DNA of 64,000 nt from Bathymodiolus brooksi (GCA_963680875.1 OY804575.1:32516494-32580493), one strand, 5' to 3'; shown: positions 35,510-47,630, counted from the stretch's first letter. The notes: generated by a model not told the origin, from the letters alone. Program-made: numbers and translations.

Positions 35510-35678
35510 GAAATGGTCACTGCGCCAGTCAATCTTCAATGATGTGTTTGTGTTTTATTTATTAACAAGCATAGGTGCATAACGCAAATACTTGGTTTTC
35601 GTCGTATATATAGAATAGTACTGCTAACAGTACATAAATACTTTATGTTCGTTTGAACAACATGAATTATAACATAAC
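35510..35678 (+). repeat. Ngaro B2 repeat
   Basis: This matches B1 with several substitutions and small indels (for example tgtgtttgtg for tgttgatg). It marks the right end of the element. Confidence 0.8.
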
Positions 35679-36600
35679 CAGCATTACATTCTACAAATCA
35701 AAGGAGCATAATCCAGGAACCTCAGAAGGAATATGATACACGTTCGACACTAACGTGTGTATTATGATTAAAGAGATTTCTTAATACACAAACAATACCA
35801 CACTGTTGGAACACTTTCAAAACCCAATATACTAATCGTAGAAACAGAGGCAAGACCGATACACCTTACACACATGACCGCCCACCTTCCTGGCTTGGTG
35901 CAGACACTTCAATAAAGAGTGACGGGGTTAAATCAGTTGTATATGTCCAATCCTCCCCTCTTAGAAACATAATGCGGCCATGCAAGTGTTCTCCATGTGA
36001 GTAAAATGTCAATACTCACATATAACTGGGTGAGCAGCGTTTCTATGGCAAACACGCCTAATTCTTGAACTATATACATAGAACATTTAATCTTCGTGAC
36101 ACAGACATATGTTTGATATTAGTGTTATTAAAGAGAGCCAATGACCTCAACCATCATTTAAATATCAGAAACTGCACATGGCCATCGTATGACATAATAA
36201 GGAAACTATATCAATAGCATCTTCTGTCATCTGTACGCATGTGACAGAATACACTTCAACAGGTTGTTGGTATCATCCGACAAACTTTTTGAAATATAAG
36301 ATTAGACGACTGTTGATATGCTAGTAGAATTCGTTGAATTAAACGTGTACGAGTGGAAAAGACATGCGTGTGAGTCTCTTTAGAAAGATATCAAGATTTG
36401 CTAAATGTAAATTTTACTCACAACCTTCTTTATAAACCTTTGTGAATATAACATCCAGGTTGAGTTTAAATCTGTATTCAATACCCTTTTACACTTTCTG
36501 ATTTTACATTGATATGTCGTAAATCTTGGGAGTTGTCATCAGATAAAAACGTTTTAGAATATATATTGGAACTGTTAATAGCATGCTATTTGTTTGTGTG
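35679..36600. other. Intron DNA with a satellite-like monomer and a retroelement-tail-like segment
   Basis: No gene is visible. At 35786-35823 there is a single stretch (ataccacactgttggaaca, then tttcaaaac) resembling one monomer of the satellite at 58-64 kb. At about 35885-35960 a segment with tggcttggtgcagacacttc and ggggttaaatcag resembles the Penelope-like tail. A short inverted repeat, acacgtt/aacgtgt, lies near 35738. Confidence 0.6.
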
Positions 36601-36609
36601 TTGCTTACT

Positions 36610-38420
36610 ATGTATTTAACCATCTACAAAGTTAATTTATGAATATCAATCTGGTTTTCTCCCAAAATATTTAGCAGAACATCAACTATTAGAAATGTAC
36701 AACTGCATTATAAATTCACTAGAAAAAAAGGAAATTAGTTGTTTTGTATTCTGTGATTTTTCTAAAGCATTTGACAAAGTTTGGCATAAAGGGTTGATAC
36801 ATCAAATTAAATCATACGGTGTGGATAGTAATTTATTAAATTGGTTCTCTAGTTACCTGTAAGGTCGACAACAGAGAGTATTAATAAACAATTCGTCTTC
36901 TTCACTTTGCAATGTTTCAGGTGGTGTACCATAAGGATAGGTACTAGGTCCTCTATTATTTAAAATGTATATCAACGATATTGCTGAGAAGTTAATCTCT
37001 TTTAGCCGACTTTTGGCAGATGACACTTCCTTCAGCTATTCCAACCGTGATGAAATACAGATTAAAACTGTGATTTGATCACGATTTGAAAGAGCTGGAT
37101 GAATGGTCAAAGAAATTGTTGATGTCTTTTAACCCAGACAAAACAGAAATTATGCTATTTTCAAATACGGATATTCCAGAATTCAATTTTACATTTAATG
37201 GAAGAACTAGTCCTACTACAAATTCTCACAAACATTTGGGAGTTACATTTAGCAGCGATGCTAAATGGAATATACATATTGAAAATATATTGTATTCACA
37301 AACCCCTGAATCTTCTTCGAAAGTTAAAATATAAACTTTCTCGGAAAAATCTAGAGAAATTATATTTAGTCTATATCAGACCAATCTTTGAATATGCTTG
37401 TGAAGCATAGGATAATTGTGAGGTAAGGAATTCTAATAAACTCGATCAGTTGCAACTTGAGGCTGCTAGAATCGTTATTGGTCTTCCAATATTTGCTAGT
37501 TCAATTTTAATTTATAAAGAGTTAGGCTGGGACTCATTGGCAGAAAGGAGAAAAAGGAGACAATTACTAATGTTTTATAAAATACAAAATAATAATGCAC
37601 TTAGGTATCTTTGTGACTTAATTCCACCAACAATTCAAAGTACAACCGTTTATCCATTGCGCAATGGAAGTGATATTTATGATATCATTTTGCAGACTAT
37701 CGAATACTTATGACTCATTTATTCCCTCTACTATACGTCAATGGAATAGCTTAGATCCATCACTTCGAAATGTGGATTTTATTGCGAAATTTCAAACTGA
37801 ATTAAGAAAGCAGAAAGATATTAGCCAAGTTCCAAAACATTACGAAATTGGACCTCGAAAACTTAATATTATTTTAACCCAGCTTCGATGTTGTGCTTCT
37901 CTTTTGAATTACGATTTGTCCCAAGCAGATATAGTCTCAGACCCGTCTTGTCGTTGTGGTGCCAATCGCGAAGACTCCTATCATTTCTTCTTCGATTGTT
38001 CCCATTATTCAAATATAACACATACATTGCTTCAAAATCTCAACTGGCTACCTAATTATTGTGTTTTAGACCTTACACTTTTGACATGTGGTAATCCTAC
38101 ACTCTCATATGAACAGAACGAAATTATTTTCAAGTACGTGTTTGAATATATAAAGATGTCAGAAAGGTTTCTTGCTGTCTTGTTCACCAAATGAACAATC
38201 GCACACATCATCACCACTAACCCCTCTCTCTCATTCCTTTCTTCATTCTCTGTTTTTGTCCAATCTACACATATTAATGTACGAAATATTTATATACATG
38301 GATGCTCTATCAAGTAATGTTGTAACTTATTGTATATAGGAGAAGACTTCATAAGTTTGCTTAACATGTGTCTTATCCTTTTTGCACATTTGAGCAAATA
38401 AAATATGCTTAAACTCAGAC
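36610..38420 (+). mobile_element. 5'-truncated non-LTR retrotransposon (LINE)
   Basis: The segment starts within the RT palm region and runs to an AT-rich 3' end with an AATAAA-like signal near 38397. It is antisense within the host intron. There is no ORF1 or endonuclease, consistent with 5' truncation on insertion. Confidence 0.75.
36640..38194 (+). pseudogene. LINE ORF2 C-terminal part: reverse transcriptase and zinc-knuckle tail
   Basis: Readable blocks in order are YEYQSGFLPK, FCDFSKAFDKVWHKGL (RT motif with catalytic Asp), GVP-G-VLGPLLF with two stops, YINDI, LLADDTS (catalytic Asp pair), FNPDKTEIM, HKHLGVTF, and at the end a Cys-rich unit CRCGANREDSYHFFFDC. These are the standard order for jockey/CR1/I-type LINEs. 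Stops near 36861, 36930 and 36940, and frame changes near 37075, 37300 and 37700, show that it is dead. Clade assignment needs a phylogeny. Confidence 0.8.
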
Positions 38421-39050
38421 CAACATCTTCAATAAGATTACTATTTTAGAAGATCGGAACGGTTTTCGGGACGACAAATTGTAAGATTTTGTTTCCTCTA
38501 TATATTTCCGAGTTTCGGCTTATGCTCTGAGGAACATGATATGTTCAACATTCAGTATCATGCAACTTACCACTGCTTATTCTGTTTTATCTGATGCATT
38601 AACTGCAGATCGGAATCTGATAGACATCATTTATTTTTGGTTAATTTTACGATTCTATTAAAATTGAGTCAAATTAAACTACTTTAAGTAAAATATGATT
38701 TTCCAACTGTTTTGCGTTGAACACAACTGAAAAATTAAACATAGAACATATTATTTTTTCAAATACCGTAAATTTAGAAATTTTGGTGTGGGGATATGTT
38801 GGTGGTTTTCTCTCGGGAGGCCTGCATATAGTTTTGGTGCTTTCTCAAATTAATATGTTCAATTTTGGCACCCTCAGAAACAGATGATGTTCTCATTTCG
38901 TTAAACACCCATTTACTGAAAAACAAATCTGATTTCTGCTGTACTTCAAAGACCTCAATAAAGAAGAAGCCAGGCAAACTATCAAATCAAAGAATCGGAT
39001 ATGTGCACTGCTTTAATTTAGGTACCTTGTATGACAATAAACACACTTAC
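38421..39050. other. Intron DNA, nothing recognised
   Basis: AT-rich intron sequence downstream of the EGF exon at 39051. Small open frames on both strands here show no domain or repeat I can name. Confidence 0.5.
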
Positions 39051-39182
39051 CGTTCACGCATTTACGTCCTCTATACCCAGGTGCACACACACAATTTCCT
39101 GTCTTTATATCACAAGTCGTGCCACTGCAGTGTGTAGAACAGTTATATTCACAGTTATACCCATACCTTCCCAAAAAGCAAC
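39051..39182 (-). CDS. EGF-like exon following the lectin domain
   Basis: This 132-nt exon is phase 1-1, with acceptor ATGATAG and donor GTAAGT, a strong consensus. It encodes a domain beginning GCFLGRYGYNCEYNC and ending CVCAPGYRGRKCVN, with eight cysteines. It has the CxCxxGYxGxxC ending of classic EGF/MEGF repeats and is clearly different from the A, B and C array types, so it was not part of the array expansion. It lies 1.7 kb downstream of the last lectin exon and 8.2 kb upstream of exon C8. It was missed by a simple open-frame scan because of its short length. Confidence 0.85.
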
Positions 39183-40857
39183 CTATCATAATATAAACTG
39201 TCTATCATGATATCATTTCTTTAAATCTTGACAAATAATTACAATTTCTAATTCAATTTATTAATTTGTCTCTTCTTTATCACATCATACTCAACGCCCA
39301 AGACATTATACATATATCGCAGTTTGTTTTGATAGACACAGAAATATATACTAGAGAATCACTGGGCCTTGTATCTCTTACCTAGTAAAGACTATTTAGA
39401 AGATTTATTGATGTGTTGCTTATTGTTAACTTTTGATGTCCTAGGACTTGGAACCAATTATTAGACATTGGGACATTCATTAAAATAAAATTTAATCTTC
39501 ATATATTTCTATGCTGTTTCATGCCATATGCCATTCTGTTTTTATTCTTATGATGCACTTTTGGTTTAATTTGCCTATTGCATGTATGTGTAGGTGTATA
39601 ATATTACAAAGAAATAAATATTTAGATCTTAGCATCTATCTTTTGTAGGCCAGTACATGTAATTGTGATTCAAGAAGGTGTATAACAGCAATGCAAAGGT
39701 AAATTCAAAAAGTACAATGATAGAAGTATACAACTTTAACCTTTTGATGAGGTCAATGTATGCTTTTATCGACCAGAAACAGTATATTGTGTGAGGACGA
39801 AGTCCGAGTTCAATATGCGTTCATCGATCTATAAAAGCATGTAATGACCAATGTAAAAAAGGTTACATTGTTTTATTATAATATCATATTATCTAAATGT
39901 TGTAATTTGAAAATACAGGACATCATTCATATTCTGGAGAAGAAAAATGTTATACAAAAGTTCCATTAAATTTACAACATTCATAAAGCATCAATACATG
40001 TGGTTCTCTTAGCGTTGTAGGATACAACATTCACCAAAAGGTCTTTGACATTTAATTTTTAGTGGCAAATCGGATGCCAGATTTCGTATGTCAATAATGC
40101 AGTTAACCGAAGTGTGGAGGAAAATTCGATTTTGGTCGAATTTCAGACAAGTATCAAATAAAAAACTAGGTCCGTGTTGTTCATCGTTTTAGTTTTCTGT
40201 GTTGGTTTTTTGTTTTATTTTTCGCCCTGTGTCTTGCGTACCTAATGTTGCCAATTTCTCTGGATTGTCCATTGTTGATTGTCCGTTCGCTTTTTTCTAA
40301 CGTTTATTTAGTGATCTAATGTTTATAAATGTTTATTTTTGGTAAGACACCGTTTATAGATGTTTTATAATTAAATCATGTGACATGAATTGACAAACCA
40401 CAAAGTCGCAAAACACAGGACGAAGACAAAAAAAACCAACACAGTGCAGAAAACTAAAAAGATGAGGAACAGCAAAATATTGAACAAAAAAACTATACGC
40501 AGGCATACACAGAAAACTAATAAAATAAAAGCTCTCTTACAAACAACTGGGGGTAAAGACGAACCGAACATCATTTTATGCGGACATCGCATCGGACACC
40601 ACAGCACAGAACTAAGCACGTAATGACACATAATAGGACAACATAAAAAGCTAAAAAAATTAGCAACGTGGACCAACACCAAAAAAACCGGAGATGAGAT
40701 CAGGTGCTCGCGAATGGTAAGCAAGTCTTGCTTCTGATAAGACACTCACCATGTTAGTCATATATTATATGATATTATAATAAACTATTTTCTTTTGTCA
40801 TATTTAAGCTTAGAAAAAGATTTCCAACAGTATCAAACAGTCAATATTAAATCTTAC
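39183..40857 (-). other. Intron 3 with repeat fragments
   Basis: The intron starts with GTAAGAT and ends with ATGATAG. It contains an inverted repeat at 39738-39864 and low-complexity, A/T-rich stretches at 40160-40745 that resemble dispersed repeats seen elsewhere in the window. A 124-codon minus-strand frame (40371-40745) is hydrophobic and T-rich and is not a credible gene. Confidence 0.6.
39738..39864. repeat. Imperfect inverted repeat, hairpin or MITE remnant
   Basis: The left arm (aacctttt...ggtcaatgtatgctttta) and right arm (taaaagcatgtaatgacc...aaaaggtt) pair over about 30 bp with mismatches around a central part with gaggacgaagtccgagttc. No transposase or clear target duplication is visible. 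Confidence 0.6.
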
Positions 40858-41073
40858 CATACACTTCAACCGCGCAAAGTTCAAGGAAAGCATTTGGACT
40901 GAAACGTTCATTATAAATCACTACATATCGTCCAGGATAATTACATGTTATATTCTGTAGTATGTTTGGATTACCATCTTGTTGGTCGTGATAGCACAAA
41001 CGTCCCCTGTTTGGCTGCTGCTCCTTAAATGTATCTGATGTGTATATATAAAAACCTTTAAGTCTGTCAGGTC
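40858..41073 (-). CDS. FTP (fucolectin/F-type lectin-like) domain, second exon
   Basis: This 216-nt exon is phase 1-1, with acceptor TTGTAG and donor GTAAGAT. It encodes the C-terminal half of the domain: PDRLKGFYIYTSD, RGRLCYHD, ITCNYPGRYVVIYNE and LELCAVEVYG. The C...Y-PGRYVVIY...LELCEVEV-type ending is a hallmark of FTP/F5-8C-like jelly-roll lectins (eel fucolectin, tachylectin-4 family). The paired cysteines in this half (RLCYH, ITCNY and ELCAV) fit structural disulphides. Together with the exon at 45650-45856 it makes a domain of about 140 residues, the usual size. Confidence 0.85.
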
Positions 41074-42064
41074 CTACAATGAGGGGCAAATTACTAAATA
41101 TTAACACTTGTGAGTTTTTCTATGATTATACCAACGCAAAAATCATTGAAAACGTGTAATTCAAACTGCCACACAATAAACTCGATGTTAACGCGAACAT
41201 ATAAAACCTTCGCAATTCCTGGAAGAAATCATTTTTAGCAGATTAATATTTTAAATGCACCAGATATATGCTATTCCATCGGGCCTTGTTTTCTCTAGAT
41301 AGTGCTCTAAAATTGATTGATATACGGGTGGATTGGCTTTCTACTTCCTTTTTTTTTAAGATAATTGTTTTCTCAATTTCATGTCATTATTAGATTCAAA
41401 TTGAAATTAAAACCATTAATCCATTCCATACAGGTATTGTTTTATACCAACAAAATCTAAGTGACTTGCGATATTCCATATTCTGATTTTATTACCATGG
41501 AATTAAATTTTCAAGATTATATAAAAGTTTATGAATTCTGGAAATATACACTTATCGCGCATCCATTGGCAACTATCATTGAAAAAACTCCTTAGCTGCA
41601 CATTTAAATTGTAGTTTTTGCCAGAAATAGAAATGTTCATTTTCACAAGTGTATTATATTAAAGTATGTCTTGCGGTGTCAAATATTTTGGATTTCTGAT
41701 CAGCATGTTTGATTACACATGGTTCAGTGATTTCCAATTAGAAGAATTTAAAACAATTCCCCATAAAGTCCTTTATTAGACTTTGAGAGATTGCAATTAT
41801 TCTCCAAATGTTATTCCCCTTGATATAGAAGCAGGAGGATGCAGCCATTTCAACTTGTCCGTGTCAATATTTTGACCATTCGCCTTTTCACCCAACCAAT
41901 TCGAATACAAGGAAAGTAAACAGTTGAAAAACAAAGCATAGAAGTGAACACATTTATGTTTGGGGGTAGAAAGGCCACATGATTCTGTATAAAATATATA
42001 GTCAATTTTCTTTAAAAATAAAGATAGATTTTAAATAAATTATTTGTGGGTAGATATATATCTT

Positions 42065-42560
42065 GAAAGGAAGGCGAGGCCGATTGATACACCTAATACT
42101 GGTGACAGTTCACAGGACTCCACTAACAGAGCTGTCCAGTTCATTGCCTAGCTGACGGATAGGGAGGATGCCCTCTCAACAGGAGGGGCGTCATCAAGAG
42201 TTTGAAGATATCAAATGGGTAATCTGAAATCGTTATTCGAAGAAGGACAGACAACACCATGGCCAAGAGAAAAAGTACAAAGGACAAACAACGATGTACA
42301 AAACACTACACATAAAACTAAAGATCCCCACTAAAAACACGGGGGTGAACTCATGTGTTCCGGAAGTGCATGCAGTTTCTGCTCCACTAGTGGCACCCGT
42401 CGTGTTACTCTAGTTACAAACCTGGTAATAAGTCATGAATGAGGAAAGAACCGGACAAGTGAAACACATCCACGGTCATTTGCGACCGATGTTCCGTGAC
42501 AGTTAACCAATTCATTGTGGCAACCGTAAAACTTCCGAAGTGATGAATTTAACTTAACCA
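42065..42560 (+). repeat. Dispersed repeat, copy 1
   Basis: It contains gtttgaagatatcaaatggg, a run of kinase-free A-rich sequence with aaaggacaaacaacgatg, and ctgctccactagtggcaccc. An inverted, diverged copy lies at 46250-46490, and the first part recurs at 44190. No ORF; probably a non-autonomous element. Confidence 0.6.
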
Positions 42561-44189
42561 ATAGGAACCCTCACATATAGCCGGGAGCACAGCATTATTA
42601 TCAAGAATGCTATATTGCAAAAGGCCACACGTGGAATATATTCAATGATAACTACCTTCCTATGGATGTCTGGCATCTTGACGAATAGAAAGCAAAATTG
42701 ATTCACAAATATGCATTAGATACACCTTATTCTAGATCATTTCCATTTGATGTTTATTTATGTTTGTACTGCAGAGCATTAACTGCATGTACAAGTGTGC
42801 ATATAAACATTTGATTTAAATGTCCACTACACTACACGCATAACGACTCCTGGCTTCATGTCTATTATGAGAATCACAATAGATATTCGTCAAAAAGGGA
42901 CCCTGTTGTAAGAAATACAAGAAATTACCAGTATTTTTGTATTTCGTTACTGATTTTAGAAGGAGTAATTGTCATTTATAATACTTCATCGAAACGGTTA
43001 AACTGTCTCCACAACTCCTCCATCTCTACAAAACTTTGCAATGATAATTTGCATCCCCCCCCCCCTAAAAGAAATACAAGAACAAAAAACATATACAGTA
43101 TAAAATTAGATTTTGAAATTTAGAAAGCATGCTTTGTATACAAAACATTTTTGTTACATATTTGCTCAATATGGATAGCTAAGCTGAAATAAATTAACTT
43201 TTAAGAAAAATTGTTTAATCTCAAACGTCATTGCTGTATTATTCAGTATATATACATGGACATGTTATGCATTGCATTAAAAATAATGCACAAAACTGAT
43301 CTTGAAACTAAAAGTTTTCCTTTATATAAATTATATAAAATTTATGTTGCAACATTTTATTTAGTAGTATATAGTGGTAAACAAAATAATAGAACACACG
43401 TGAAGTTGACCACTCGAGCCTCCAACCCCACATAGATGCGCAAATGTTGCAGGTATTTTCATGCATTTGATTGTCGATGAGAAATATGTACAATTATATG
43501 TATATATTAATGATATTTTGAAGTATTAGTTATTAGTTTTCTTTGCCCTGAATATGATCAAACTGTTCAATAAAATGATCTTCTATATACATGTATATAT
43601 GTTATTTAGGAATTCTTCAAATTCTACAGAACAATATATTTCATAGGATATATATGATGTAGCAATATTTATAATGCATCTACTATTTAAATGGAAAAGG
43701 ACATTTATTTCAGGGGATATAACTGTGAGCATTCAGGCCAGTTGTAGAATATTCTAGAAATAAAATTGTTTGTAACAGTATAGACCTTTTACTTTATACG
43801 TCCATACTACTATACGTATAATGTATCACGTGTCTCTGTTTTGGGCACAGAGTGCAACACAGTGGAAATTGGTAGAATAGTGACGGCGCTTTGGACACCA
43901 AATAAGATATTCAAGAATTTGTTTAGCATTTTAGTGTCTAAATTTACCAATGCTTTTCATACACTACAATAAACGTACTTTATCGACAAATATAAAACTC
44001 AATTGTATTCCCCTCGAAACAGGAATGCACGTATATTGACTATTTATCTCCTTCAAATTCAGCGTACCTGTATATTTTGATATTTTCCCATCGGTGCTTT
44101 GTATTTTGAATTTGATTTTCCAACTGTTTGTGGACAGGCACCCATGACATCGTTTATTGAAAAAATATACATGTGCATCGGTGCAATAA

Positions 44190-44250
44190 ATTAAAGTTTG
44201 AAGATATCAATAGTGTAATCAGAAGCCGTAGATCGAAGAAGAACTAACAA
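44190..44250 (+). repeat. Dispersed repeat, short copy
   Basis: The stretch gtttgaagatatcaatagtg through cgaagaagaactaacaa matches the middle of the repeat at 42200-42260 with several changes. Confidence 0.5.
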
Positions 44251-44999
44251 TACAATATCATAGTCACCATTGATGTTAATATAGTAACATATTCTGTATT
44301 TGTCTTGCATCCTTCTTAAGGTTGCTGATCTATATGTAGTCAGTCTAATATGTCCTACGTTCAAATCAGCAGATAAACTATTATCATCATGATTAGCATA
44401 CATAAAATATATTCCATCTGTCAAGATGTTTCAGCTGTCGGTGCCGATATATTCAGTGGACATGTGTTTCAAGTTCCAGCTATCCTCAGATTTTCAAATA
44501 AATGTCCACTGAGGATGGCTGAACAAATAGCTTAAACGTCTTCACAAATGGAATAGAGTATGTTCATAGTAAAATCTAGCAAGAGGTTTTACTAAATTTA
44601 TATGCTTCCCCAAGTATAAAACATCATTATGAAAAACAAATTCTGAAAACATTTAAGTTTTTAGCAATATCAAATAGTTATTTATAATCCGCATCCCTGT
44701 CCAAATGAATTCTGAAAGGGCGTTACACACACAAAAAAATAGCCATATGATATTTTGCTGGTTTAAAAAGGATGATTTTTTTTTCAAACACGCAATTGAA
44801 ATGATAAAGTCCCATTCTGCATTAATGACGCCTTTGCTCCATTAGGTTTATTTCATAGATTTTTGTAGCATTTCCTTGTATCAGCTACCGTTAGTATAAT
44901 CGCACCCTGTCACTCCTGGTATGGAGAAGACATTTTGCTTTCCTCATCTCCGTCCGTCACAAACATTACTACTCACAACTCCTCCTACATTTGAAGTGG

Positions 45000-45480
45000 A
45001 AGTGTTGTCTCAAAACTTTGCATGATACGCAAATTAAATAGTTACGGCATTTATGCCATTTATGAAGGAGTTATTGCCATCAAAGTTTGTACTGTCCGCG
45101 CAACGCCCCCGTCGTTTTAAATGAGAATGTATCAAAACTTTACCATGCTTGTTTTGAACTTTATGGAGATTACCTTATTGGTACTCGATTTTTATCGGAC
45201 CAATCTTGAAGGAGATATTTCTCTTTTTATGCATGCAACTCGTCCTGCATTTAAATGAGATTTACTCAAAACTGTGCATGCATGCTTACTACCATATGAA
45301 GATTACCATATCGTTATCAACTTTTATAGCACTAGTATTCCCCCTTTGATTTTGATAATTTCATCAAAACGTTTGTACATGCAATTCATCTTATCTATTA
45401 TTTAGGAATTCTCAAAACTTTGCATGCTTCCTTATTACCAAATGTAGATTTACATATCATTATCACAATTTGATCGACTC
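45000..45480. repeat. Degenerate tandem repeat (about 120-130 bp)
   Basis: The pattern tcaaaactttgcatgc...ttaccatatg.agattacc...atcg.tatcaa occurs about four times with strong divergence and irregular spacing. No coding potential. Confidence 0.45.
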
Positions 45481-45649
45481 ATTTTTTAAGAAGTTGTATT
45501 GCTTTGTTTCAGAGTAATCCTCATACAGTTTAAATTAGATTTCGAAGACGAAGAATATGGTAATGCCAGACATTTAATTATATTATAAACTGTGTATTGT
45601 AAAAACAGTGATACTATTGTAGATCGTGTGACACACATTTTATACTTAC

Positions 45650-45856
45650 TATTATCTCTATAATAGATTACGATATTATAAATATTGGCTCGTTGTCCAA
45701 TATCAAGTCTCCACCATGCCTCCGTTTGACCTACTGCAGTATGACCACAACTTCCCCCAGACCATTTCCGATTTCTGTTTCTGTCTAAAGCCTTTGCTGC
45801 ATTAAAACTTCGGTAACTACTGCTTTGTTTGGCAGTGCCCATTTCAGCTAAATTAT
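45650..45856 (-). CDS. FTP (fucolectin/F-type lectin-like) domain, first exon
   Basis: This 207-nt exon is phase 1-1, with acceptor TTGACAG and donor GTAAGT. It encodes DNLAEMGTAKQSSSY, AAKALDRNRN, GGSCGHT, EAWWRLDIGQ and IVIYYRDN. The order N-A-x-GxAxQSS, A-A-A-D-G/R-N, C-x-H-T, WW-R-x-D-x-G and I-V-I-Y-x-R is the standard N-terminal half of FTP domains. The His in CGHT and Arg in YYRDN/DRL are at places where F-type lectins bind fucose, but the spacing differs by about one residue from the eel lectin and the usual Cys-Cys pair after the Arg is absent. Sugar binding is therefore uncertain. The frame stays open beyond the donor, but the next exon and phase support this end. Confidence 0.87.
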
Positions 45857-47630
45857 CTGTCAACAACAAATATAAAATTTGAAATAGATATTTTTTAATG
45901 TAAAAACAGAGGTGAAAATAGAAGACATGACTTCTTATTAACAAAAGTCATTCTCTATTATGGATTGTGTATATTTGCTTTGTGAAAGTTCTAATGTGTA
46001 CCTCTATTGTACCTCTATTATTTATGGGTTAATGTTTATGTGTCATGTTTTACTTATTTTCCAGACACTGGTATTATACATTATGTATTTGGTCGTATGT
46101 ATGCAGGAATTTGACAAAAGTATTATTTAATCATAAGATCAGAATGTTTTAAAGTATATATAATCTAGTTGTGAATGTATTGCAAATGTGGTATGATGCC
46201 AGTTGTAAAGATCAGTTGACGAAAGGGCTATATAGTGCATGAGGTTTAATAACAAGAGTCACACGAAATACACCACTAGTGGAGCAGGAACTGCTACCCT
46301 TCCAGAGTATCTGAGTTCACCCCCAGTTTTAGTAGGGTTCGTGTTAGTCGATCTTCACTTTTCTGTGTAGTGTTTTGCAGACCATTGTTTGTCCTTTTGA
46401 CCTGTTTTCTTATGACTATTGTGTTGTCTGTCTTTCTTCGATTTACGGCTTCTGATTAACCTTTTCGTATCTTCAAACTTTTCTTGTTTCTGTTTTATTT
46501 ACATAATTTGTTGACATTTCAGAAGATTATTTTGACATATAAATATGGCTTTGACCATATTGTCAATACATATAGGTAATGATATTGTGTATTATTATGC
46601 TTTCTGTAAATTTCTTCTGTAATATAACTTCATATGATATTTTGGCATATATCACAAAGATTTAAATAGCGTTGATATACTATGCGAAAATAGTATATCT
46701 ACTATGGCAGTTTCACGCGGGGAAGGTTGTGTTTTCAGCTGTCTGTCAAGCTATTTATAGCTCGTCCACGTGCAAGGGGCGGATTCAATCTGTCAGTCAA
46801 TCATAGTCGTCTATTATTCATGTTACTGTTTTTTAATACTTGTTATTGTTGTTAATTAAATTTCAAACTTCAAAAATCTTTACATTTTTAAAGCCTTAAA
46901 TGAAACAAAGAATATTCTCACACTTTCAAGACTATCTGATCCAATATATTAGTCACCAATATCAGGACTTCCTTTATTGTAATAGTTCTCAATATATTTT
47001 GTCTAAATATAACAGTCAGCATAATAATAATAATAATGTTGTATTTGCAATGACTATGCACTATGTCTTCAACCCTGACCACTTTATTGGCATAGTCATT
47101 TCTAACACAACATTATTATATAAATATACAATCAAGGAATTGATTCTAACTCATTTATATTTCCCTCCACAAGTGAGATTGTACTAATACAGAGTCCTAT
47201 AAATCGGCTTCCCTGGGCGTCATACACACCAGGTGTTGTTGAACAAAAACGATATAATAAAAAAAACCCATCTATGAACGACTTGTATCGTCCATGATGA
47301 AAAGTTAATGTAAGACTAAAAAATGTTCTGTATGTAGTCCCAGTCTTTCCAGCATAACTTTCGTAAAAGATAGAATAAATTCAATCTAACTTTAGCATCT
47401 ACAGGCAAGTAAAAGTATGATAAATGTGACGTCATGTCAACTTTTGGTATGATGTCAGTGCATTTGGTGAGTCACCAAAAGTGACCCCTTTATGTCAACA
47501 AACAAGAAGTGAGAAACTCTAGACTGGAATAAATCTGATTTCTAGTTAGCTGGTGTATATTACTATCACGTTCAAACATTTGACTTAAAACTATAATGTT
47601 AGTGTTGTCGAAACAATGGATGTTTCTTAC
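45857..47630 (-). other. Intron 1 with an inverted dispersed repeat
   Basis: GT-AG borders match exons 1 and 2. It holds the repeat at 46250-46490, an (AAT) run near 47022-47038, and no coding region I can support. Confidence 0.65.
46250..46490 (-). repeat. Dispersed repeat, copy in inverted orientation
   Basis: Reverse complement of the 42190-42440 family: ccactagtggagcaggaactgc, gttcacccccagttttagtag, gtgtagtgttttgcagacca, ttgtttgtccttttgac and cttcgatttacggcttctga all have partners there. Confidence 0.6.

Larger units (their letters stand above)
31119..35678 (+). mobile_element. Ngaro/DIRS-type retroelement with split direct repeats
   Basis: The element has the order A1 (31119-31269), ORFs, B1 (34925-35096), A2 (35097-35247), B2 (35510-35678). 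A and B copies are direct, as in Ngaro-type members of the DIRS order, and differ from LTRs. Between them lie a gag-like ORF, RT, RNase H and a tyrosine recombinase, all on the plus strand. All coding parts contain frameshifts or stops, so this copy is dead. It sits antisense in the long intron of the host gene and just beyond the edge of the EGF array. Confidence 0.85.
41074..45649 (-). other. Intron 2 (4.6 kb) with dispersed repeats
   Basis: GT-AG borders match the two lectin exons. Contents: a dispersed repeat at about 42065-42560, a related short copy at 44190-44250, a short C-run near 43057, and a degenerate tandem repeat at 45000-45480. The reading frames inside are short and without recognisable domains. 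Confidence 0.7.

Noticed and set aside
40371..40745. 124-codon minus-strand hydrophobic frame in intron 3
   Set aside because: Low-complexity T-rich composition, no cysteine pattern or phase 1 splice borders, overlaps repeat-like sequence.
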